Assembly (NCBI RefSeq): GCF_947077775.1
Contig: NZ_CAMTTE010000001.1
Span: 2,074,501 to 2,138,500, forward strand
DNA length: 64,000 nt
Origin: Salinibacter pepae
Lineage (GTDB): Bacteria > Bacteroidota > Rhodothermia > Rhodothermales > Salinibacteraceae
Direction of reading: 5' to 3'
In this document: positions 33,963 through 42,254 of the stretch, piece after piece
How the letters are laid out: the number at the start of each line of letters is the position of its first letter
Position numbering within the stretch: position 1 is the stretch's first letter
Program-made: the position numbers and the translations under genes
Notes under the pieces: generated by a model
Databases searched by the model: none
What the model was told of the DNA's origin: nothing
The model's input: the letters and a program-made list of their open reading frames with translations, nothing else

Positions 33963-35798
33963 ATGGCCACGCTTGTCAACTTTTTTCTTCCCGACTCGCT
34001 CCCTGAAGGCTCCTCCAAACGGGACTTGGGGTACCTGACGGTCACGATGACATCCATCATCGTGGCGGCTGCGATCTCATACTCGGCGATGTACTTCAGG
34101 TGGGAGTTCTACTCAGGGATCGCGGTTCTCTGGGGAAGTGCGGCAGTACTTTCGCTCGTGCCGATAGCGGTAAAAAGTGGAGCCCCGCCGTCTATGGGGG
34201 CAAAGCTCACGCCTACCATAATGCTGGTGCTGATCTCCCTGCTTGTGATGCTGGACGGGGGGCTTTCGTCAATCACGACGCCTTGGTTTATCGTCGCTCC
34301 ACTCATGGCACTTCTTCTGACGGAGAAGTGGTTTGCGGGATTACTGGCCGGAATTACCGCCCTCGAGGTGATTCTGATTTACGTGCTACAGGCCACAGGA
34401 GCCGTCTCGTTTCCGGCAGGGATAGCCGAAGTGATGACGAGTGAAGCCAGGGCCACTTCATACGTAGGACTCGTCTTCGTCATCTTCGCCGTCGCTCAGG
34501 TTTTCAAAAGCAGGCAGGTGCGGGCGATGAAAGAGGCGAAGTCCGCCACCGAAGAGGCCAAGGCCCAGAAGCAAGAGACCGAAGAAATGGCCGAGCGGCT
34601 TAAACGCCAGAAGGACTCTGTTGAAGAACGGGTCGAAGAAGCAACACAAGAACTCCAGGCACAGAAGGACGCCCTGTCGGAGCACGCGGGACAGATGCTT
34701 AAAGCCATGAACCGGTTTGCTGATGGGGACTTGAGCGTGCGGGTCCGTACCGACCGGGACGACGAGATTGGCGACCTCTTCGACGGGTTCAATCAAGCGG
34801 TCGGCAGCGTCCAACAGATCCTCAGTGACGTGAAGGAGGCAACCCGACAAACCGCCTCCACGGCGGATCAAATCAGTTCGTCGTCCGACCAGATGGCCGC
34901 CAGCGCGGAGGAGCAGTCCGCCCAGTCTGAGGAGGTCGCCGCGGCCGTCGAGGAGCTCAACCAGACGATCGGGGAGAACGCCAAAAGCGTTCAGTCGGTC
35001 GCCGAGGCGGCCGGCGAGGGCAGCCGCCAGGCCCGAAACGGGCAGGAAGTGGTCTCGGAGGCCACCGCGAAGATCAAAGAGATTGCGGCCGATGTGCAGG
35101 ACACGGCCGAAACCATTGGCCGCCTCCAGGACTCCAGCGAGCAGATCAGCACGGTGGTCGAGACGATTGACGAGATCGCCGGCCAGACAAACCTATTGGC
35201 CCTAAACGCAGCCATCGAAGCGGCGCGGGCCGGCGGGGACGAGTCCGGTGCCGAGACCGGACAGGGGTTTGCCGTGGTTGCCGAGGAGGTGCGGGAGCTC
35301 GCAGACGAGACCGACCAGGCCACCTCCGAGATCTCTAGTATCATCGGGGAGGTGCAGTCGGAAATCGACGAAGCCGTGGAGGCGGCGCGGCGAAGCAGTT
35401 CGAACGCCAAAGACGGAATTGACCTGTCCGAGAAGGCGAGCGAGACCCTCGGCGAGATCGTCTCTTCCATCGAGCGGGTTGAGCAGAAAGCCGACGAGAT
35501 CGCGGCGGCCTCCGAAGAGCAGTCTACCACCAGCGAGGAGATCGCCCAGAGCGTGCAGTCGATCTCGACGGCGGCCCAGCAGTCGGCGGCAGGGGTCACT
35601 CAGGTCTCCGACGTCGCTGGTGAGCTGGAGAGCGTCACCGGGAAGCTGAAACGGCGCCTCCAGCGGTTCACCGTCGATGAAGAGGGCAGGGGTCCAGGAG
35701 AGGCGGAGAGGGGCGAGACGGCTGGCCCGGCGGGGTCGGGCCGAACCGGAGCGGTGTCGGGGGGACGGCCGCTCGGGGACGGTGCGCAGGCTGCCTAG
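33963..35798 (+). CDS. multi-helix transmembrane methyl-accepting chemotaxis protein
   Basis: This 611-residue receptor has an N-terminal module of about six helices (residues 20-185: [86 protein letters not shown]). A long coiled coil, a HAMP domain ([28 protein letters not shown]) and the signalling domain with [20 protein letters not shown] and [16 protein letters not shown] follow. The polytopic sensor resembles MASE-like modules that detect membrane-dissolved or internal signals. The body from [16 protein letters not shown] onwards is nearly word-for-word that of the preceding receptor, suggesting tandem duplication with replaced N-termini. The start at 33963 is the first Met that precedes only the membrane module. 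Confidence 0.9.
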   Translation: MATLVNFFLPDSLPEGSSKRDLGYLTVTMTSIIVAAAISYSAMYFRWEFYSGIAVLWGSAAVLSLVPIAVKSGAPPSMGAKLTPTIMLVLISLLVMLDGGLSSITTPWFIVAPLMALLLTEKWFAGLLAGITALEVILIYVLQATGAVSFPAGIAEVMTSEARATSYVGLVFVIFAVAQVFKSRQVRAMKEAKSATEEAKAQKQETEEMAERLKRQKDSVEERVEEATQELQAQKDALSEHAGQMLKAMNRFADGDLSVRVRTDRDDEIGDLFDGFNQAVGSVQQILSDVKEATRQTASTADQISSSSDQMAASAEEQSAQSEEVAAAVEELNQTIGENAKSVQSVAEAAGEGSRQARNGQEVVSEATAKIKEIAADVQDTAETIGRLQDSSEQISTVVETIDEIAGQTNLLALNAAIEAARAGGDESGAETGQGFAVVAEEVRELADETDQATSEISSIIGEVQSEIDEAVEAARRSSSNAKDGIDLSEKASETLGEIVSSIERVEQKADEIAAASEEQSTTSEEIAQSVQSISTAAQQSAAGVTQVSDVAGELESVTGKLKRRLQRFTVDEEGRGPGEAERGETAGPAGSGRTGAVSGGRPLGDGAQAA

Positions 35799-36286
35799 AG
35801 ATAGACGGGTCGAGTCGGCCGTCGGCGTTGTCCTCATGAATCGTGCAGCCGCGAAAGGCACCGGGCGCCTCCCGAGACGGGGGCGTTTGGGACGTCCATT
35901 TCACCGCAGCCGACGGCCTCCCCCGTCCGGGTTGAGTAGACCTGTCTCCACGTAACTGTCCACCGGACAGGAGACGCTGCCCCGCCCCTCGACTGCCTCG
36001 TCCGGAAACGGTGCCCCCGACCAATCGGTGAGAGCTAGTGCCTCTTCGGTGTGTCTCTCTGAAGTGGCCTGACTGCCGCGAGAAAGCCTCTGCACGAGCG
36101 CCCGCCGACCTTCGGAAGACCCACCGGCCCACGTGCACGTGCCGGGGACGGATGCGCTCTGTGGTCGTGTTGAACCAGGGCCGTCTCTGTTTCCGGCGGC
36201 TGGTGGCCGGGACCTCCCAACGGCGGTCCCGCCGACGGCAGTCACCCTGACCTCCCAGTTTCATTGGACGCGTCCCTGCTCAGACC
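35799..36286. other. gene-free stretch
   Basis: About 490 bases after the receptor pair. No supportable ORF on either strand and no clear terminator. Confidence 0.4.
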
Positions 36287-36604
36287 ATGACCGTTGAGGT
36301 CTACCACCGCCAGCACTCCCCAACCGGCACCGGATACAACGTCTTTGAGGAGCGGCCCGACGTGGCCTGGAGCGACCGCCAGCACGAGTATGAGCGCTCG
36401 GCGACCGTCGAGGTGGAGGCGCCCGATCGCCGCGACGCGCTGAGGCGAACCTTTCGTCTGATGCGACACAAGCCGTCGACGACCGATTCGGGCGCCGTGG
36501 TGAAACTCTACCGCGACAGCGTGCGCCGCTCCTCGATCGGAGACGTGCTTGTGGTGGACGGGGCGGCCTATGAAGTGCAGGACGGAGGCTTCGAGCGAAT
36601 TTGA
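36287..36604 (+). CDS. small conserved-looking protein, unknown function
   Basis: This 105-residue acidic/basic protein has no signal peptide or membrane segment. It alternates strands and one central helix (DALRRTFRLMRHK) and ends SSIGDVLVVDGAAYEVQDGGFERI. That ending, a GDVxVVxGxAYxVxxxGFxxI motif, resembles small proteins I associate with haloarchaea and Salinibacter, including some on plasmids, but I cannot name a family. Balanced amino-acid composition and a good ATG argue for a real gene. It is convergent with the membrane-protein paralogue. Confidence 0.55.
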   Translation: MTVEVYHRQHSPTGTGYNVFEERPDVAWSDRQHEYERSATVEVEAPDRRDALRRTFRLMRHKPSTTDSGAVVKLYRDSVRRSSIGDVLVVDGAAYEVQDGGFERI

Positions 36605-36668
36605 GGACCCGCTCCGGCCGGGCCACCGGGACGTGTTGGCGTGGGGAAGACCCGTTGCCCGCGGCCGC

Positions 36669-37283
36669 TCAGAACAGAATGCGTCGGGCCGCCCGCCACC
36701 CGACCAGGCCGAGTGTCATCGCTACCGCTGTCCAGTGCGCCCAGCGCTGGTCCGTGACCATCGGCACCGCCGAGGCCGTGGCCAGCCCCCCGATCGCCAG
36801 GGCCGACACCAGACGGTCCTGCATGCTTCCCCACGCGAAGGAGATCTGGTTGTCCACCCCCAGTGCCACGAACAGCCCGGTCAAGAGCCCGAAAAACCAC
36901 CGTCTGTGTCCCGCTGAAAAGTAGAAGGCTTCCAGGTCGACCGCCGGCTCGGAACCGTCCCCTGAACCGGCGACGGACGTCTCCCAATCGGGGTCCGGAA
37001 GCGCGAATGCGCAGCACAGGTACAGGAGAAAGAAAAACAGCAGGTACGACAGGAAGCGCGGCCCGGCCTCGCCTGCACTGCTTGCGCTTTCCAGCACGCT
37101 GAACCCGTTCCACCAAAGCAAAATCGTGAAGAGGAACACGAACGCCGACCAGGCGAGAGGGAGCCCATCCCACTTCACGGCGTAGCCCGGGCGGATCAGC
37201 TCTCGAACGCTCTGGGCCAGGTCCGTCAGGCCGAGGCCGACAATGATGGAGACGAGGGCAACCAGATATTCAAGCTGGCTCAT
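36669..37283 (-). CDS. six-helix membrane protein, copy 2 of a paralogous pair
   Basis: This 204-residue paralogue of the protein at 29116-29754 starts MSQLEYLVALVSIIVGLGLT. It then shares DLAQSVRELIRPGY, VKWDGLPLAWS, CCAFALPDPDWE, DLEAFYFSAGHRRWFFGLL and the TDxRWAHW near the C-terminus. Divergence is concentrated in the charged loop (about 95-120) and the last helices, as expected for functional conservation of the N-terminal half. The copies lie about 7 kb apart and in opposite orientation. The role is unknown; no shared neighbour gene type explains it. Confidence 0.7.
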   Translation of the reverse strand: MSQLEYLVALVSIIVGLGLTDLAQSVRELIRPGYAVKWDGLPLAWSAFVFLFTILLWWNGFSVLESASSAGEAGPRFLSYLLFFFLLYLCCAFALPDPDWETSVAGSGDGSEPAVDLEAFYFSAGHRRWFFGLLTGLFVALGVDNQISFAWGSMQDRLVSALAIGGLATASAVPMVTDQRWAHWTAVAMTLGLVGWRAARRILF

Positions 37284-37402
37284 GGCTCGGGGCGGTTCAG
37301 GCTATGCGGCCCAGCAGGCTCCCTTTGAGGCAGAAGACCTTTGAAGTGGAGGACTTGTTCGGAACCGGTCTCTGCGCTGTGGCACGGCGATCCCGTCCCG
37401 CG

Positions 37403-37612
37403 TCAGTCTTTGTCCTCAACACAGTCGAGGCAGAAAATCAGGTGGTCGGTTCTGATCCATCCGCGCTGGTAGAGGACGGCGTTGACCGTGTCGACGGAAT
37501 CGAGGTCTGGCTCCGTGAACCGGAATGTACCTCGAACGGTCTTCCGGTCAATCACGATCTCATTTTCGCAACTGGCACACTCGAAGACAAAGGGATAGCC
37601 CAGACCGGACAT
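37403..37612 (-). CDS. small zinc-ribbon-like protein
   Basis: This 69-residue protein has FECASCEN near residue 12 and FCLDCVED at the end: two Cys-x-x-Cys pairs about 47 residues apart, the usual arrangement of a treble-clef or zinc-ribbon module. Between them it has FRFTEPDLDSVDTVNAVLY and GWIRTDHLIF, a strand-helix-strand pattern. Zinc binding is inferred. It starts at the ATG at 37612. It could be a small nucleic-acid or protein adaptor. No neighbour suggests a pathway. Confidence 0.6.
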   Translation of the reverse strand: MSGLGYPFVFECASCENEIVIDRKTVRGTFRFTEPDLDSVDTVNAVLYQRGWIRTDHLIFCLDCVEDKD

Positions 37613-37773
37613 GGCGAATAGGGGGCTGGTCAGTGATCTGCCCTCAGCACGGAGATCGAACGGCGCGTTCGGCCGGCCACTACGCTGCTGGCCCGCCCAC
37701 GGAGGCGGGATTCGTCCTTGCGTCCGCGAAGCGACACCAGGGGGGCGGGAAGCGCAGGAGGCTCATTCCCGGC

Positions 37774-38160
37774 TCACGGTGCCGTTCCGGCCGGCAGGAA
37801 TTCGTCGGCGAGCGCATGGGCGTCTTCCTTGGCCTCCTCGACCGTGCAGGCGCCCGTTTGACGCTTTTCTTCGACCGCGTCTTCGCGGATGGCGTACCTC
37901 CATCTGACCGACGTGCCTGGTTGGGCACGAGGAGCGTAGGCGCTGACGACTTCGTCCTTCCCGTGCAGGCCCTCCCAGTCGAGAAGATGTCCGGAGGGGT
38001 GCTCGACGGTCCAGTGCAGGGCCGGGCCGCCGGAGGCCCTTGGCCCACCGGTGTGCCGGCGCGCATTCTGCTCGTCGACAATCTTGACGAGCCGCCACCG
38101 CGTGATGTCGTGAAGCGCGATGGCAAGAGAAACGCAGGAGCCGCGCATGTAATCGGGCAT
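37774..38160 (-). CDS. orphan protein with Cys-His-Asp arrangement, possible cysteine-peptidase fold
   Basis: This 128-residue protein starts MPDYMRGSCVSLAIALHDIT, followed by RWRLVKIVDEQN, ALHWTVEHPSGHLLDWEGLHG and an acidic C-terminal helix (VEEAKEDAHALADEF). The order GxC...A.ALH...T.W.LV, then H.TVE.P.G.LLD..G, resembles small papain-like or phage-related proteins in which a Cys near the N-terminus, a His and an Asp form the catalytic set. The similarity is by pattern only. It stands alone between gene-poor stretches, suggesting accessory DNA. It could be an effector, a toxin or a decayed phage gene. Confidence 0.5.
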   Translation of the reverse strand: MPDYMRGSCVSLAIALHDITRWRLVKIVDEQNARRHTGGPRASGGPALHWTVEHPSGHLLDWEGLHGKDEVVSAYAPRAQPGTSVRWRYAIREDAVEEKRQTGACTVEEAKEDAHALADEFLPAGTAP

Positions 38161-38656
38161 GGCGTTCTGATCGGCTGCAACTGTGCTAAATCAGCTTGTT
38201 GTTTCGAAGCCAGGCGTGGACGCCGCTGGCGAGAATGCATTCGCAACCGCTTGCGCTGGCCCGGACGAGCGGCGGTCGGGACCCAGGGCAAACGGAAGAG
38301 CACCAACACGCGTTTTACATGACGTGCTGGGCGATGTTGTACGGAGCGTCAAGCGTTGTGCCCCATCCGATTGCAGGTTCGAGGCAGGCGCCAGTGGGGG
38401 CTGATCCGCATGTCCTCAACCAAGCGGCACGGCGGCCAATCCGGCCGTAGACGTGGGGCGGTCTCCTCTCTCCTCGGCGTCGGCCCGCAACGCATTCTCC
38501 GCGAGCGTCAATCCCTCCCGCCTTTTTGTGATTCGCCACTGCTGGCCTGCGAGTTTCCTGCCGGTGCCCCCCCATCCGCCACACGCCCCACCGAGGTGTT
38601 TTCTTGGCGGGAAAGCGCGTTTCCTGCACCGACCCACACGACAGTGCCCGTTCACT

Positions 38657-38690
38657 AAAAAAGCCCGGCCCCCCACCAGAGAGACCAGGC
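38657..38690 (-). terminator. minus-strand terminator-like hairpin
   Basis: Read on the minus strand: GCCTGG, a loop of about 16 bases, CCGGGC, then six T (38662 down to 38657). The stem has one G-T pair. Confidence 0.4.
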
Positions 38691-38771
38691 GCTGGCAGAA
38701 TCGATGGCCAGATTGATATGCGGTTTTAACTAAGGGGTCCTCGCCTAAAGCGTAAAGGAAGTGCCAATGAA

Positions 38772-38821
38772 AAGCGCCCGCCCCAGCGGAGCCGACGGGC
38801 TCGCTACTGAGGCGGGCGCTT
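38772..38821 (-). terminator. minus-strand hairpin, 11-bp perfect arms
   Basis: AAGCGCCCGCC (38821-38811 read on the minus strand) and GGCGGGCGCTT (38782-38772) pair perfectly and are followed by TTC. The 28-base loop contains a further small inverted repeat (GAGCC/GGCTC). It could be a terminator or a structured RNA. Confidence 0.5.
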
Positions 38822-39492
38822 GCCTTGATCCCCTGGTGGGGGGCCGGGAAGGTATGCATACTAGGTAGCTTTTGCGCCTCGGTCCATCAAGCGCGGCGAC
38901 GTAACCAAGCCTCAACGCAGCCGCCGAGAGGTTATGGGTAGGTAACGCCCCCACGATGAACATCCTGGCACGGCTGTGAAAGGGAGCCGAGTACGCCATC
39001 GGGCACTTCAGGCGGCCCCAGACGCGGAGCGGTCGGGGCGCAGAATCTTTTCCGGCAGGCCCTGCCGGTCGCCCTGCTCGTCTCATTGGGGCACGTCCCT
39101 CCGCACACGAACTGCCCCCCTGCGGCGCTGCAGGGGCCGCCCCCGCCAGCCGCTGTTCTCGCCAGTCGCTGTTCGCGCCGGTCGCTGTACTTGACAGGGG
39201 GCCTTGTCGACGGGGGCGTTCCCTCGCCCGGCCCTGCTCGCATCAGTGAAAGGAACGCCGGCCAAAAAGAAAGCACCGGAGGTTGCTGCCAGCGCACGTT
39301 CCTGCGCAAGAAGGCCGGTAGTCAAATACGGGCGCGGTGCCGGGACTCTAGCGAGGCGACGGGCCCAAAGTGGCAGCACGCGTCGGGTCCGATCCATCCC
39401 GCCCGAGATGAGCACGGGCAAGGCACTCGGGCTGGCTCATGGCTCGACCCTGCGTCGTGCCGCAAGATGGGCACGGCGCGGGCTGTTGTGCT

Positions 39493-40074
39493 TCACAGCC
39501 CCACCTCCACGGTAAGCCCGACCTGGTTCCCCGTGGGCCTACCGGCGGTGGGGGCCACCCGGACGTCGGAGACGCGCAGGCCGTGGGCGCGGTTGTGCTG
39601 GCGGGCCGCATTGTCGGCAACGACGATGTCGTAAATGGCGCTGACGAGGATCACGGCCCCTCCGATGGGGGCCGTCACGAGAAAGGCCCCCAGCCCCGCG
39701 TATCCCGAGCGGCCCGCCGTGGCGAGTATCGGCAGGAGCGCGCCGCCAGTCCGAATGCCGATGCCAACCCACGCCCTCCTGTTGTTGTCGGCGTAGAAGT
39801 GGCCGGCGGCCGGGCCCAGCAGGAGCCCGGCGCCGAAGAGGGGCGCGCCCAGCACCGTCCCGCCGACCGAGTACCAGACGGCCCGCTGCGGGTCTTTCCG
39901 CTGGGGCTCGGCCCCGGGTGCTTCTGGGGCATGAGGGGCTGAGGCGCGAGACGCATCCGGGGCGGGACGGCTTTGCGAGTGTGCCGGCGCCGCCAGCAAA
40001 ACGGCAAAAGCGAAGGCGGCGAGGTAGGCTTTTCGGTGGCGTCCGGCTTCCGTGGGGGCTTTGGGGAGGTACAT
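39493..40074 (-). CDS. exported membrane-associated protein, copy 2 of a second paralogous pair
   Basis: This 193-residue protein starts MYLPKAPTEAGRHRKAYLAA and continues as a signal peptide ending AAPAHSQS. A Pro/Ala-rich spacer follows, then a hydrophobic body with GAGLLLGPAAGHFYADN, AWVGIGIRTGGALLPI, a helix (IGGAVILVSAIYDIVV), HNRAHGLRVSDVRVAPTAG and a final strand QVGLTVEVGL. These phrases match the gene at 31211-31843 in the same order. The ATG at 40074 is preferred because it gives a compact signal peptide; in-frame ATGs at 40095, 40101 and 40140 are possible. Function is unknown. Confidence 0.6.
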   Translation of the reverse strand: MYLPKAPTEAGRHRKAYLAAFAFAVLLAAPAHSQSRPAPDASRASAPHAPEAPGAEPQRKDPQRAVWYSVGGTVLGAPLFGAGLLLGPAAGHFYADNNRRAWVGIGIRTGGALLPILATAGRSGYAGLGAFLVTAPIGGAVILVSAIYDIVVADNAARQHNRAHGLRVSDVRVAPTAGRPTGNQVGLTVEVGL

Positions 40075-40482
40075 GGAGACAGGACAGCAGCACATGGACA
40101 TGGGAGAGTCTGCTGGTGTTGGGAGAGCGATGTCGAGCATGTGGCCCTTTAGATACGCAGCTCGGGGCCGGAAGCCCGGACATCGGTCCGTGCCACGCGG
40201 ACATGTCCGCTCTTGAGGCACGGAAGCCGGCCTCCTACGCGCACCCTCTGTGGTGATGGGGGGCACCAGGGGGCCTGCCCCGTTTCCCGGGCCGGACTGG
40301 AGGGGCACTGCCCTCCTGCGCCTTCCTGGTACTGCAACCCCAGGCGGGCTTGGCCCCGGTCCGGGCGGCTGACACGGTCTCACGAGGCACGCCTCATCCC
40401 AGAAAGCAAGGTCGGGCCGCTTGGGGACGGTCTTCCGGTGCCGTCCCGGACGGCGCGCACGCTGGGCCGGTTCTGTCCCCGC
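40075..40482. other. gene-free stretch
   Basis: About 410 GC-rich bases between two minus-strand genes. No supportable ORF; it should contain the promoter of the paralogue gene. Confidence 0.4.
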
Positions 40483-41046
40483 TCAGGCCGACACGGTGGC
40501 CGCTACAGTGAACCCTGCCTGCGTGCGCGCGGCGGCCCCGTTTCTCCCCTCCACCTTGAGAATTGCGCTGTAATCCCCCGGCACCGAGAAGGACACTGAA
40601 AGCGTCTCGCCGGTGCCGCGTGCAGGTTCGGGCCCGTCGATTGTCCATTCGTATCCGGTGGCATCCCCCGCCGAGGCCCCTGCGTCGAAGGTTACGGGCG
40701 CCCCCGTGGGCACCGTGCCGCTGGGACTGATGTTTAGGTGAGGGCGCGGCGCGATGCAAACGGGCTTGCTCAAGATGGCATCCACCGACTCCCCCGTCCC
40801 GCTCCCGTCATCGACGTAGGCCGTTACGTTGTAGGTGCCGTAGCTCGGGAAACGGGCCTCGATGCGGGATCCATCCGTGAGGGCCGGGTCCTGCGCCTCG
40901 TCGGAGAGCTCGTACTCGAGAATGGTGCCGCCGGAGACGGAGATGACGACCGTCTCTTCGGGCACCGTGGCGCCCCCAATGTGAAGGGTGGGGCGCCCGC
41001 GGCCAGGGGCTGTGGGGGCTTCAGGATCAGAAGGTGGGTCAGACAT
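40483..41046 (-). CDS. PKD-domain (Ig-like) protein
   Basis: This is a 187-residue protein. After an acidic Pro-rich start (MSDPPSDPEAPTAPGRGRPT) it has an Ig-like strand region (residues 25-95, with FPSYGTYNVTAYVDDGSG). A PKD domain follows at about 105-187: APVTFDAGASAGDATGYEWTIDG and SVSFSVPGDYSAILKVEGRNG contain the usual W-x-(I/F)-x-G and G-x-Y-x-(V/A)-x-L-x-V pattern. PKD domains are normally extracellular, but no signal peptide is visible from this start. An open frame extends about 90 bases further upstream without looking like a signal either. It lies 83 bases downstream of the HAD gene on the same strand. It may be a scaffold or binding protein. Confidence 0.65.
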   Translation of the reverse strand: MSDPPSDPEAPTAPGRGRPTLHIGGATVPEETVVISVSGGTILEYELSDEAQDPALTDGSRIEARFPSYGTYNVTAYVDDGSGTGESVDAILSKPVCIAPRPHLNISPSGTVPTGAPVTFDAGASAGDATGYEWTIDGPEPARGTGETLSVSFSVPGDYSAILKVEGRNGAAARTQAGFTVAATVSA

Positions 41047-41129
41047 CATCGGAAGGGGGCTGGGTGAGCGTGCTTGTTGCGGCCTGTGCCGGTGGGGCGT
41101 CACGGGAGGGGCCCTTTTGCGTCGACCCG

Positions 41130-42041
41130 TCACAGATCCAGAATGCGCAGGGCCTCATCGAGCGTGCCGAGGGTGTAGTCCGGCTGCTCCGACGCCGCCT
41201 CCGGCGTTTCGCGGCCCCACAGGTCCCCCGGGCAGTACAGGGTCGTGCAGCCGGTGGCGTTTGCCGGCCGGATGTCCCGCTGCAGCGAATCGCCGATCAC
41301 GACGACCTCAGCCGCCTGCGGCTCCGAGAGATCGACCGCGTTGCCGATGGCATGGCACACGTCTCGAAACGTGTCGGGCGTCTTCTCCCGAAGCACGATG
41401 TCGTCGAAATATTGGCCCCCTCCGATCCCGTGGGCGTCAAACGCCACCTCGAGGCGATCGGGCGCGCCCTCCGAAAAGAGGACGGACGTGCGGCGGTCGG
41501 GCCGGGCGGTCCGCCACGCCCGGACGCCCCGGAGGAGGGAAGCGGCCCCGTCCAGGAGGGGCGGTGGTGCGCTTAGCGCAGACCGGAACGCCTCGGCCGC
41601 CTTCCGCGCCCGGCTCCTGTCGCACCCTGGAGGCTGGCGGCCGGCCCGGACCTGCTCGGACGCCCAGCGAAGACGAGACGTCTGGATGCCGGCCTCAGGT
41701 CCGCCCCGAAGCCCCGACACGTAGAACGCCGCCGCCCGGGCCAACTGCTCCAGGTCCGGCCCTTCGCCCCCGGAGGACGGGAGGTGCTGGCTCAGGCGAT
41801 ACAGGACATCGGTCGTTTCGAGGCGCTTCTCCCCGTCGGGACGCGCCTCCTCGCCGGGCGGGTCCGCGGGCGAGGGGGCGGCGTCGTGGGGCCCGTCACC
41901 AGACGACGGGCCCGGGCCGGGTTGGGGGTCCGCCCCCTGCAGGACCTGAATCATGGCGCTTCGTGCCCGCCTGAAGGTCACATTGGTATCCCAGAGGGTG
42001 TTGTCGGCGTCCAGGACCAGCGCGTGTGGGGAAACCGGCAT
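41130..42041 (-). CDS. HAD-superfamily hydrolase
   Basis: This is a 303-residue cytoplasmic HAD phosphatase. Motif I is LVLDADNTLWDTN (nucleophile Asp near residue 10, acid-base Asp near 12). Motif II is around TSVLFSEG, motif III the Lys in REKTPDTFRDV and motif IV VVVIGDSLQRDIRPANATGC. A long helical cap with a Pro/Asp-rich disordered insert (about 35-75) lies between motifs I and II. The DNTLWDTN motif is typical of HAD phosphatases acting on sugar or nucleoside phosphates. It lies 213 bases downstream of the inositol-YcaO gene cluster on the same strand, separated by a 20-bp repeat array. It may serve as a phosphatase for it, but this is speculative. The start at 42041 places motif I near the N-terminus as usual. 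Confidence 0.8.
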   Translation of the reverse strand: MPVSPHALVLDADNTLWDTNVTFRRARSAMIQVLQGADPQPGPGPSSGDGPHDAAPSPADPPGEEARPDGEKRLETTDVLYRLSQHLPSSGGEGPDLEQLARAAAFYVSGLRGGPEAGIQTSRLRWASEQVRAGRQPPGCDRSRARKAAEAFRSALSAPPPLLDGAASLLRGVRAWRTARPDRRTSVLFSEGAPDRLEVAFDAHGIGGGQYFDDIVLREKTPDTFRDVCHAIGNAVDLSEPQAAEVVVIGDSLQRDIRPANATGCTTLYCPGDLWGRETPEAASEQPDYTLGTLDEALRILDL

Positions 42042-42173
42042 CGGGGGACACGATTGGAAACGTCTGAGTGGGGCTTCGCTTTGGCCGAATCCGCCTTTGG
42101 CCAAGTGTCCTTCAGGGCAGCACGCTCTACGGGGCGCAGGTAGGTTTTCTAAAGAAGTTTAGGGGGCGACAAT

Positions 42174-42233
42174 TGGACGCGAGGCAGGATTGATGGACGC
42201 GAGGCAGGATTGACGGATGTGATGCAGGATCGG
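42174..42233 (-). repeat. 20-bp tandem repeat, three copies
   Basis: TGGACGCGAGGCAGGATTGA occurs at 42174-42193 and 42194-42213; a third diverged copy fills 42214-42233. The array lies immediately after the epimerase stop, between the cluster and the HAD gene. Confidence 0.8.
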
Positions 42234-42254
42234 ATGGTACTGGAAGCGTCTGAC

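Larger units (their letters stand above)
38161..39492. other. 1.3-kb gene-free stretch with minus-strand hairpins
   Basis: No ORF on either strand has convincing composition. Upstream of 38160 on the minus strand a short frame ends ILASGVHAWLRNNKLI then a stop, perhaps the tail of a lost gene. Two terminator-like hairpins oriented to the minus strand (38657-38690 and 38772-38821) suggest that something is transcribed here, possibly a small RNA. Confidence 0.4.

Noticed and set aside
38416-38859. 147-codon minus-strand ORF
   Set aside because: It runs through two terminator-like hairpins and has no protein-like pattern.
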